Positions 16,021 to 24,422 of a stretch of DNA of 47,239 bases are shown here, one piece after another (position 1 is the stretch's first letter; every line of letters starts with the position of its first letter). The notes under the pieces were generated by a model that saw nothing but the letters and a program-made list of their open reading frames with translations, was not told the DNA's origin and did no database searches. This DNA is from an uncultured Verrucomicrobia subdivision 3 bacterium (lineage in GTDB: Bacteria; Verrucomicrobiota; Verrucomicrobiia; Limisphaerales; UBA11358), in NCBI GenBank assembly GCA_903820285.1, contig CAIJGS010000188.1, positions 1-47,239 of the forward strand. The letters are read 5' to 3'. The position numbers were made by a program, and so were the translations under genes.

Positions 16021-19000
16021 TCAAGGCGATGGCACCGGCACCTGCTGCAACCAAACTTCAATTTGCAGGAACAGATTGTTGGTCGCCGAATAAGGTGCCA
16101 AGGTCCGGGCATGGACGGTTTCCGTGAAACCGTTGGCATCCGGGGTGGCGGACAGTTCGTTGATGTAATTGGTGCCGGTGTACCAGTTCAGCAGGTCGCT
16201 GGAAATGAATACCCCATAGGCCACATCCGTGGGCGGGAGTCGGCGGGTGTACGTCACGCCAAAGTACTTCTGGCCGGTATTGGTATCCGTCTCAAAGGCG
16301 TACTGGAAGGCGGGATTCGGATTCACCGCCTTCGGATCCAGGTTGAAGGCATACTTGGTGAAATTGGGGATGCTGTCATGACTGAAATCCGCCGCCGGAC
16401 CCGACAGTTCCGGATGCGTCAATTGTTCCAGGCTGAAATATTGGATGCTCCACAATCCGTACGGCGAATCATGGATGGTCACCGTGGCGGGGCCGCCGGT
16501 GACCGAGTAGGCAATGTTCGTGAGAATGGTAAGGTTGACGCTTTCATCACCTTCAATGGCATAATCCAAATAAGGCGTCACCGGCAGGGTCATGGTATTG
16601 GAACCGGCCGGGAACACCACCACGTTGGTCAGTTCCACATAATCCACCCCGTTGCTGGCGGTGCCCGAGAAACTGATATTCACCGCAATTTCATTGGTGT
16701 CGCCCACGCGCGTCAGGGTGAAATCACCCGCGACCGGACCGAGTTCATAGGCATCGGAGATGTCGGCGCTGACGCTGAAGGTGGTCGGTTCCAGCACGGT
16801 CACAGTGACTTCATCGTAGGCAGAAACCGCCCCATCATTGGCCGTGAGGCGGAAGGTATAATCGCCGGGCGTGGAGAACACGAACGTGTTCGTGAGGCTG
16901 GCCGGGTTGGTGATCACTACATCCGTGTTGGTGCCGAGATAAGTCCAGACAAACGTCACGGCCGCCGGAGGATTCGGCAGGCCGTCATCGGTGACCGTGC
17001 CAATGAGCGTGACCGGCACACCGATCTGCACCGAGACATCCGGGCCGGCGTTAACAACGGGGGCCTTGTTGGTGTCGGAAGAAGCGGCCAGCGCCAGAAT
17101 TTCGCCCGCATCCAGCGCCCGGGCATACACGCGCACATCATCCAGGCCGCCGTTCCAGGAAGCCGGAGTTTCGATCCCGCCCAATCCGGCGATGAATTGC
17201 GGACAGTTCGTCACCATGCCAAAAGCGGCGGCAAAGCCGGCGAGCGGCTGATCCAACTGCCCGTTGATGTATAGCTTCGGCGCCTCGCCATTGGTCCAGG
17301 TCACCGCCACATGCTGCCAGGCACCGGGCTGCAGCACATTGCTCGCACTGATGCGATGGATCACCCCCGTGGTGGTGGGCAGCGTCACCTCCACCACGTT
17401 GGTGTTATTGCCGCACGAGGCCGAGAGATGCGTGGCGATGGCAAACGTCAGGTTGGTGTCCACGTTGTCCGCCGTCAAAATGCCGCGGTCATCGCCCGGG
17501 TTCACCGGCTGGACCCAGAGCGCGACGGTGAAGGAGGTTAATCCGTTCAGCACATTCGAGCCGGCGGACTGGATGACATTGTCACCGGTCCCGGGGAAAG
17601 TTAGCGCCCCGGCGAGTGCGCCATTGGTAATCCAGGCGGGGCTGCCCACGAGCAGGCCGTCGCACCCGGAGCCGGAGGTGTCCACGGCATTGGTGCCGAC
17701 GCCGTCATCAAAGGCCCAGTGCAACAGCATGTTGGTATCGGCCAGCTCCGAACTGACAAAGACCAGCACATCCGCGTGGCCCTGCAAGAGGCCGGTGTCC
17801 GCCGTGAGCCGCAGGAGATACGCCCCCGGATTGGTGAACGTGACCGAGGTGGAGGCGGTGTTGGTGCTGCTGAAAGTGTAATCCGGAGGCCCGGTCACTT
17901 CGCTCCAGGTCAGGATGTTGTTGGTACTGTTGCCGGTGACGGTGGCATCTAGCTCAAGACCGGCATTGGTGCCGCTTAAAAAGACCACATAGCTTGTCGG
18001 ATTGGTAATCGTTACCAGCGGTGTCAGGTTTGTGCCCGCATCGGCAATGGTGAGGATCGCATTGCTGGGCGAGAGAATGGTGTAGGCGGGATCCGGCAGG
18101 ATCACGGCGGTGACACTTTCATCCCCTTCCACCGCACCTTCGTTTGTCGGTGAGATCAACAGGTCAATCGTAGTGATGCCGCAGGAAAAATAGATATTTG
18201 TGGCGATCGGCGGATAATCCACCCCATAGGTGGCCATGCCACCGAGCGCCACATGCGCGGTGAAATCATATTTCGGATCGCCCAGACGGGTGAGCCGGAA
18301 AATACCATTGGTGCTGCTGCCCTCCAACACATTGGTCACAATCGAGGTGATATACAACATCGGCTGATCATCCATGATGGTCACGGTGCCGTTGGTCGGC
18401 GTGCCCAGTTGATACACCACGTTCGTTTGCAAGGTCAGGGTGACCGTCCGCGGCCCCTCGACCACGCCATCCTCCAGCGGCAAAATGGTCAGGGTATTGG
18501 TGAGGCTGCCGGCGGGGATGACGATGAAATTGGTAAGGAAGGCATAGTCCACCCCGTTGGTGGCCGTGCCGCTGATGGTGTAATAGACCGTGACCGCCGT
18601 GTTGGTGGTGCCAAACCGCGTAAAGGTAAACTGTCCGGGGTCGGTGCCAGGCTTGGCGGCGGTGAAGTCGCTGGCGTCAATCCATACGCGCTGGTCGTTG
18701 TCTTGAATGGTTACAGTGGCGGAGGACGGGAAAACCGTCTGGAAGGTATTGCCTTCGGTCAGAGAGATGATCACCGTCCGGTCACCTTCCACCACCTTGT
18801 CATCCACGGCCGTGATGGTGATGCTGGCATTGGATTGCCCCACCGGAATCGTCACGCCATTGGTGATGGCTGAATAGTCAGTGCCGTTGCGGGCGGTGCC
18901 AGAAACGGTGAAAGGAATCAGCAGTGCGTTCGTAACCGGACCGGTGCGGGTAAAGACAAATTGCCCGGTCCCGCCGCCTTCCACGGCATAGGGCTGATTC

Positions 19001-22000
19001 GTGGAGGTAACCGTGACCACCGGCAGGTTATTGGTATAGTTCGGGACGATGGTCACCGCGGCCACGCTGGGCGAGAGAATATTACCGTTCGTCGCGCTGA
19101 TGAGTGTCAGCACCACCGTTCCGGGCAGCTTCATGGTGCGATTGGTATTCGGCAAAACGGGCAGATCCACGGAGAGGGTGCCGGCGGGAATAACCACACT
19201 GTTGCCCAGCGGGGAATAATCCGTCGGGGCGCTGGCGGAGCCGGTGATTTGGAACAGCACCGCCTGGCTGGCATTGGTGGAGCCCGTGCGCGAGATGACG
19301 AAGTGGCCCGGGCTGCTGCTGGTGGCATTCGTCACGGTGGCGCTCACGCTGACCTGCGCGGCGTCATCATCCAGAATGGTATAGGTATGTATCTTGATGG
19401 CGCCGAGCGAGGCGTTGACGGGATTGACCAGCACCACCCGGACGGTTTGGGCCGGCTCGACGGTGGAATCATTAACAATGCGCAACGGGATGACGCCCGT
19501 CCAGCCGTTGGAAATGGTGAGGGTGCCCGGCGCCAACGAGTAACGGTTGGATGCCGCCGTACCGCCAATCACGCGATAGTCCACCGAAACCGGCACCGAG
19601 GACGTGGTGCTGAGCGTGACCGTGATGCCCGGCGACAGGCCTTCCGGGTAGGCGGAAGTGGCAAAGGAAAAGCCCACCGCCACGCCGGTGTTGCTGGTAT
19701 CGCCAGTGATGGTGACATCCGCCGTGGCGGGATTGGCCACATTGTAATTGGTGGTGCCCAGCACGGTAAGCTCCACATCTTCGCTGGAATCCAGGATCAG
19801 ATTTTGGAAGGGAATCACTTCCACCGTGGTGGAGGAAGCGCCGTTGGGGATCACCACCGGCGTATCAATCGGTGCATAATCAAAACCGCTTACCGCCGTA
19901 CCGCTCACGGCCAGATAAACCGTCAGGTCACCGCTCGTGCCATTTCGCGAAATGGTGAACTCCCCGGTGGTATCGCCCTGTTGCGAGACGGTGGGCGTGC
20001 TGGCGGTGATGCTCACGAGCGGCAGCTTGTCATCCTGGATGGACATCGTAGCGCTACCGGGGGTGCCAACTTCATAGTTGAGCGTATTGGTCAGAATCAG
20101 GGTCACGGTTTGATTGCCATAAACCGTCGGGTCTTCGATGGGATTCAGGGTGACGCTGGTGGAGGCCTGGCCGGCGGGAATGGTCACCGTGCCGCTCAAG
20201 GCGGTATAATCCGTACCAGGAATGGCGCTGCCGCTGACATTATAATTAACGACCAGGGCTTGGGTCAGGTCCCCTTCCCGTTCCACCGTAAAGGTGCCGC
20301 TGGTGGCGGGATCGGCCGCATTTCTGGTGGTTGAAACTGTTACCGTCATGAAATCATCGTCCTGAATGGTGATGGTGGCCTTGCTGGCGCTGGAGGCCAC
20401 ACTGTAACCGGCATCGGCCGTCAGGGCGACTTGGATGGTCGAGGTGGTATCCACCTTTTTATCATCAATGGTCACCACGGGAATCACGACGCTGCCCTCG
20501 CCGGCCGGAATCACCGCCACGCCGGGCAGGTAAACATAATCCACTCCGTTAGTCGCCGTGCCGCTGGTGGTATAATAGACCGTCAGATCGCTGTTCAGAC
20601 TGCCGCTGCGCGAGAAAATGAGCTGGCCATTATCAATGCCGCTTTCGGAAATCTCCGGCGTGGTGGTGATCAGAGAAACCTGGGGAGGATTCGGCTGGGT
20701 GTCGCTGACCATCGTGATGCTGGCCTCCGCCAGGGACGCCAGAACATAGGCCGGGCTGTCGCCATTCGTGTCATCCACCACAGTCAGAGTGGCGGTTTCG
20801 CTCCCGCCGCTGAATGCGCCATTGTTGGCCTGAAAAGCGAGCGTGATGCTGTTGGTGCCAGCCGGAATGATCAGCACGTTATTCGTATCCGGCGCCGGGT
20901 TCAGGGTGTAGGCCGATCCCAGCAACGCACTGCCGGAGACATAGACCTGCACGGCGAGATCATTGTTGGTGTCACCGGTGCGGGTAAGCGTGAAATAATG
21001 GATCGAAGTATCGCTTTCCGGAATGCTGTTGGTATCCGCCGTCAGGTTGACCGCGCTCATCGGCATGGCCGAGAAATCCAGTCCGGCCATGTCATTCGTC
21101 GGTGCCAGGGGATTGGACCAGTTGGTTGCGGCGGTAAACGTATAGCCAAACAAAGTCGCCTGCAGGGTAATATTGCTGGCAATGCCGGTGATGAGGTAGC
21201 GGCCGTTGCTGTCCGTGTAGCCGCCGGCAAAATTGGTAGTGGAAAGCGAACCGTTGCCGACCAATACGCCTTCGATCGGCACGCCATTGCTGTCGGTGAT
21301 CTGACCGGTGAGATTAAAGCCGTTGGCAGCGCCGACCGTTACCAGCATGTTGGCGCTGGCCTCGCCGCCTTTCATGTCGCTCACCACGCAGCGCACCACA
21401 TGGTCGCCGCTATTCGTCCAACTGTACGAGGTCCAGGGCAGATTGTTGGTGGCAAACGCCACGCCGTCAAAGGTCCAGGCATAGGCCAGGGTGTCGCCAT
21501 CCGGATCCGTCGCGGTGGCATGGAAATGCACCAAAGCTCCGGTGGTCACATTGGTCTGATCCACCTCCACTCCCAGCACCGGCGGCTGGTTGCTCGGAAA
21601 GGCGCCCATATTCACCTGCACATCCAGCCAGGGATCGGTGCCGGTGGCGCCGCGCTGGAGCGTGGTGATATGTACCCCCGCTGCCATGTCATTAAAAGTG
21701 CGGCCCACCACCACGGCGGCGTCTTCCCGGCTGGAATCATCGTTCGGGTTCGGTGAACCCGGTGTGGTATCAACCATCTGGGCGCCGCCATTGCTGAAGG
21801 GCCACGGGGACCATTCCAAAAGCACGCCGTTTTCCAGCCACGGATTGGCGGTATATTGCTGGCGGAATTCCATCCAGTAGTAGCGCAGACCGTCTTTCCG
21901 GATCACCCCGGCATAAGTGCGGCCGTCCACCCGTTTGGACGCCGGCACGTCAAACGGGTAAATGCGATAGACCCCGTTCGTTGTGATGCTCTGAACGGCA

Positions 22001-23484
22001 TCTGCTTTCAGCCAGTCGAGCGCCTTTTTATGGCACGAATTGAACTGTGCCACACCGCCCGAGCCCATCGTGTCGTAAATGTTGCCATATTCCAGATTCG
22101 CCCCCGGCCCGATGCCGCTGGCGTTGGTGATGGTGTTCCAGAAATTGGCATGCCAGAGACCGAAGTTATGCCCCAACTCATGCGCGGTCACCCCCACGCC
22201 GAAGCTCTGCACCCATACCCCCTTGCCACCAACGTAGCCCAGTCCACCCCAGGTGAAGCCCGGCACACTGGTCAATGCCACCACGTCGCGATCATAATTG
22301 GCCGTATCATATCCGGCGGCCTTGGCCGCGGTACGGGCATCGGCCAGCAGGTAATAGGGATCGTTGCTCGCGTAATAAGCTTTGGTTTGCGGCAAGGTCA
22401 CCAGCGGCGTGACCGTGGTCGTAAAACTGGCCAGATTGTAGGAATTCGCGGTGTAGTACGTATTGACCCCATCCATCACGGCATAGGCATCACTCATGGA
22501 TATGGGCTCCGTCAGGTCATCGGGAAAATTGACCCGCATATAGAGCAGCGACTTGTTGCCATGGGTCCAGGCATCATCAGTCACAATGGGCACGCCGTTC
22601 GTGCTGGTGTCGCCGCCACTCTCTGCCAGTGCCAGATGCCGGCCAACGAGGTCATAGTGGTCGGTCCCGCAAAAGCAGATGACTCCCCCGCCATTTTCGG
22701 CATAAACCGGCTGATTGCGCACATTGACCGACAGGCCGGACACCGAACATACGGCGTCCACCGGTTTCACCGCACTTTTGTCCAATGCGGTGGCCTCGGC
22801 CAGTGTCAAAACCCGCAATGGGTCACTCGAGACCGCCATCTTTCCATCCAATGCCACCCCGTGCAGGGGAATACCCTGCTGCGACATCTGGGTCAGGCGC
22901 CGGCCATAGGCATACGCCTGATACACTTGAGCGCCAAACTGCGCATAACGGTAGGTGGCGGAATTGCCATTGGCAAAATCGGTCGCCACCGCCACGTTAA
23001 AATCACCCCGACCATCCACCTGAGCTTCGAAATAGCGGGTGATTTCTGGCGGCAATTCCTGCCGCCAGGCATAGGGCACTGACAATTGGATGGCTTGGGC
23101 CGGGTCCGTTTGAATCAAGGATCGCATGGCGGCCTGCCGTTCCTTCGCCAGCCGTTCGCCATCGGCGAGACTGGCGGTACCATTGGTAAACCGGCTGACC
23201 CAACCAGAAAAGTCGGTGAAGCTGACCAGACCGCTGGGCTTCGCCGGGGATGTGGACACGGTTTTGCTGGTCGATCCGATTATCAGATTAGTCGCCGCCA
23301 AGCTCGGCAGATGTGCGGGAATGATCGGTGGTGGCGTGGCAGTGGACCGTGCAGTAGCTGCGGTGGTTGCTGGCGGGGAGGTCGATCCGGGTGGTACATG
23401 GGGCCATAACCATACGCCCAGCGTGAGAACAACCACGGCCAGTGCCACCGTACCCAATCCCAATAAAATATGACGATTTTTCAA
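16021..23484 (-). CDS. Giant secreted metzincin protease with ten Calx-beta domains
   Basis: The 2487-residue product starts at a TTG with a strong Shine-Dalgarno (GGGAGG, 4 nt spacing). Order: N-terminal signal/anchor (about 7-27), Ser/Thr/Pro-rich linker, protease region with zinc motif HELGHNFGLWH at 435-445 and Met-turn-like YDTMGSGG (M11/metzincin type), PKD (about 630-715), carboxypeptidase-regulatory-like domain (721-800), nine consecutive Calx-beta domains of about 110 residues (810-1815; repeated SGTATNGVDY), a second PKD/REJ-like domain (1820-1915), LamG (1918-2128), a third PKD (2137-2230), a tenth Calx-beta, and a C-terminal segment of a type common in verrucomicrobial secreted proteins. 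Calx-beta and PKD repeats suggest a long calcium-stiffened stalk. No PEP-CTERM or LPXTG sorting tail is seen. Confidence 0.9.
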   Translation of the reverse strand: MKNRHILLGLGTVALAVVVLTLGVWLWPHVPPGSTSPPATTAATARSTATPPPIIPAHLPSLAATNLIIGSTSKTVSTSPAKPSGLVSFTDFSGWVSRFTNGTASLADGERLAKERQAAMRSLIQTDPAQAIQLSVPYAWRQELPPEITRYFEAQVDGRGDFNVAVATDFANGNSATYRYAQFGAQVYQAYAYGRRLTQMSQQGIPLHGVALDGKMAVSSDPLRVLTLAEATALDKSAVKPVDAVCSVSGLSVNVRNQPVYAENGGGVICFCGTDHYDLVGRHLALAESGGDTSTNGVPIVTDDAWTHGNKSLLYMRVNFPDDLTEPISMSDAYAVMDGVNTYYTANSYNLASFTTTVTPLVTLPQTKAYYASNDPYYLLADARTAAKAAGYDTANYDRDVVALTSVPGFTWGGLGYVGGKGVWVQSFGVGVTAHELGHNFGLWHANFWNTITNASGIGPGANLEYGNIYDTMGSGGVAQFNSCHKKALDWLKADAVQSITTNGVYRIYPFDVPASKRVDGRTYAGVIRKDGLRYYWMEFRQQYTANPWLENGVLLEWSPWPFSNGGAQMVDTTPGSPNPNDDSSREDAAVVVGRTFNDMAAGVHITTLQRGATGTDPWLDVQVNMGAFPSNQPPVLGVEVDQTNVTTGALVHFHATATDPDGDTLAYAWTFDGVAFATNNLPWTSYSWTNSGDHVVRCVVSDMKGGEASANMLVTVGAANGFNLTGQITDSNGVPIEGVLVGNGSLSTTNFAGGYTDSNGRYLITGIASNITLQATLFGYTFTAATNWSNPLAPTNDMAGLDFSAMPMSAVNLTADTNSIPESDTSIHYFTLTRTGDTNNDLAVQVYVSGSALLGSAYTLNPAPDTNNVLIIPAGTNSITLAFQANNGAFSGGSETATLTVVDDTNGDSPAYVLASLAEASITMVSDTQPNPPQVSLITTTPEISESGIDNGQLIFSRSGSLNSDLTVYYTTSGTATNGVDYVYLPGVAVIPAGEGSVVIPVVTIDDKKVDTTSTIQVALTADAGYSVASSASKATITIQDDDFMTVTVSTTRNAADPATSGTFTVEREGDLTQALVVNYNVSGSAIPGTDYTALSGTVTIPAGQASTSVTLNPIEDPTVYGNQTVTLILTNTLNYEVGTPGSATMSIQDDKLPLVSITASTPTVSQQGDTTGEFTISRNGTSGDLTVYLAVSGTAVSGFDYAPIDTPVVIPNGASSTTVEVIPFQNLILDSSEDVELTVLGTTNYNVANPATADVTITGDTSNTGVAVGFSFATSAYPEGLSPGITVTLSTTSSVPVSVDYRVIGGTAASNRYSLAPGTLTISNGWTGVIPLRIVNDSTVEPAQTVRVVLVNPVNASLGAIKIHTYTILDDDAAQVSVSATVTNATSSSPGHFVISRTGSTNASQAVLFQITGSASAPTDYSPLGNSVVIPAGTLSVDLPVLPNTNRTMKLPGTVVLTLISATNGNILSPSVAAVTIVPNYTNNLPVVTVTSTNQPYAVEGGGTGQFVFTRTGPVTNALLIPFTVSGTARNGTDYSAITNGVTIPVGQSNASITITAVDDKVVEGDRTVIISLTEGNTFQTVFPSSATVTIQDNDQRVWIDASDFTAAKPGTDPGQFTFTRFGTTNTAVTVYYTISGTATNGVDYAFLTNFIVIPAGSLTNTLTILPLEDGVVEGPRTVTLTLQTNVVYQLGTPTNGTVTIMDDQPMLYITSIVTNVLEGSSTNGIFRLTRLGDPKYDFTAHVALGGMATYGVDYPPIATNIYFSCGITTIDLLISPTNEGAVEGDESVTAVILPDPAYTILSPSNAILTIADAGTNLTPLVTITNPTSYVVFLSGTNAGLELDATVTGNSTNNILTWSEVTGPPDYTFSSTNTASTSVTFTNPGAYLLRLTADTGLLQGHADVLVFVSSELADTNMLLHWAFDDGVGTNAVDTSGSGCDGLLVGSPAWITNGALAGALTFPGTGDNVIQSAGSNVLNGLTSFTVALWVQPVNPGDDRGILTADNVDTNLTFAIATHLSASCGNNTNVVEVTLPTTTGVIHRISASNVLQPGAWQHVAVTWTNGEAPKLYINGQLDQPLAGFAAAFGMVTNCPQFIAGLGGIETPASWNGGLDDVRVYARALDAGEILALAASSDTNKAPVVNAGPDVSVQIGVPVTLIGTVTDDGLPNPPAAVTFVWTYLGTNTDVVITNPASLTNTFVFSTPGDYTFRLTANDGAVSAYDEVTVTVLEPTTFSVSADISDAYELGPVAGDFTLTRVGDTNEIAVNISFSGTASNGVDYVELTNVVVFPAGSNTMTLPVTPYLDYAIEGDESVNLTILTNIAYSVTGGPATVTIHDSPYGLWSIQYFSLEQLTHPELSGPAADFSHDSIPNFTKYAFNLDPKAVNPNPAFQYAFETDTNTGQKYFGVTYTRRLPPTDVAYGVFISSDLLNWYTGTNYINELSATPDANGFTETVHARTLAPYSATNNLFLQIEVWLQQVPVPSP

Positions 23485-23494
23485 GTATCCTCCC
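23485..23494 (-). promoter_or_regulatory. Ribosome binding site deciding a TTG start
   Basis: On the minus strand GGGAGG (23494-23489) lies 4 nt before the TTG at 23484. There is no better ATG or GTG nearby and the predicted signal anchor follows at once, so TTG is accepted as the start of the giant protease. Confidence 0.7.
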
Positions 23495-23563
23495 GCGATG
23501 ATATGGACTCAGGGTTAACGGCTTGACCCTACTGCCATCCGTTCCTGAATTCAATGGTTAAGG

Positions 23564-23710
23564 TTGAGATCTCTCAAGAAATGGCAGCAGCATTAGTGCC
23601 AGCCATGTTTATCATGATAAACGGCAGAAGTTTGCAAAAAACGGTCACTTTTCTTCGATAAAGCAGTTGCCAGCGGGAAAAATTCACGCAAGTTGCGTGA
23701 AATTCACGCA
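23564..23710. promoter_or_regulatory. Three palindromes between kdpE and the giant protease
   Basis: The 250-bp space contains TTGAGA-TC-TCTCAA (23564-23577), a perfect 16-bp palindrome GTTTATCATGATAAAC (23607-23622), and the iterated block 23681-23710 with AATTCACGCA twice 20 bp apart and an inverted copy between (TTCACGCAA-G-TTGCGTGAA). These are probable operators for the protease gene. No T-run follows any of them, so they are less likely to be kdp terminators. Confidence 0.5.
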
Positions 23711-23735
23711 TCCGGATGGGTTTTCGACATGCCAA

Positions 23736-24422
23736 TTATCCCGCGACCAGTCGGTAGCCGATACTCGCTTCCGTCTGCAACAACTTGGGCCGGGCAGGAT
23801 CTGCCTCGAGTTTTTCGCGCAGTCGCGCCACATAAACCCGGAGGTAATGCGTCTGCTCAGCATGGTTCTTCCCCCAGACCGATTCCAGAATGTGATGGTG
23901 CGTCAAAACTTTCCCGGCGTGCTGGATGAACAGCCGCAGCAAGGCGTATTCCGTAGCTGTAAGCTTTACCGGCTGACCTTTGCGGGTGACGCGACGCGAT
24001 GCCAGGTCCACCACCAGATCGCCGGCGGTGAAGACGGGTTCCTCGGTTTTACCCCGGGAGGCATGACGCAGTGCGGTGCGTAGGCGGGCCAGAAGTTCGT
24101 CTGTGTTGAAAGGCTTGGTAATGTAATCATCCGCTCCGGCATCGAGAGCGGCGACCTTTCCCTTTTCATCATCCTGCACGGACAGTACCACGACGGGTGT
24201 CTGGGTCCATTCCCGGAGCCGCCGCAGGACTTCCTGACCAGTCAGATCGGGGAGCCCCAGATCGAGGATGACCAGTTCCGGCCGATGCTGGGCGGCTAGC
24301 ACCAGACCTTCCTGCCCGGTGACGGCCACCATGACCTGATAGCCGACCGCCTCCAAGGTAATGGTCAGCAGCCGGCGGATCTGCGGTTCGTCATCCACGA
24401 TCAGGACAAATGGCGGGCTCAT
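23736..24422 (-). CDS. kdpE: KdpE response regulator
   Basis: The 228-residue OmpR/PhoB-type regulator has receiver aspartates D10/D11, phospho-acceptor D54 in LVILDLGLPD and the lysine in ITKPF, then a winged-helix DNA-binding domain with LTATEYALLRLFIQHAGKVLTHHHIL. It is the partner of KdpD and should activate kdpABC under potassium limitation. Its ATG overlaps the kdpD stop (ATGA), so the two are translationally coupled. It is the last gene of the kdp operon. Confidence 0.95.
   Translation of the reverse strand: MSPPFVLIVDDEPQIRRLLTITLEAVGYQVMVAVTGQEGLVLAAQHRPELVILDLGLPDLTGQEVLRRLREWTQTPVVVLSVQDDEKGKVAALDAGADDYITKPFNTDELLARLRTALRHASRGKTEEPVFTAGDLVVDLASRRVTRKGQPVKLTATEYALLRLFIQHAGKVLTHHHILESVWGKNHAEQTHYLRVYVARLREKLEADPARPKLLQTEASIGYRLVAG

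Noticed and set aside
16063-23082. Several long forward ORFs (403, 457, 441 and 408 residues) opposite the giant protease
   Set aside because: They are histidine/arginine/glycine-rich readings of the antisense strand of a repetitive GC-rich gene, show no domains, and the minus-strand frame is continuous with clear Calx-beta repeats.
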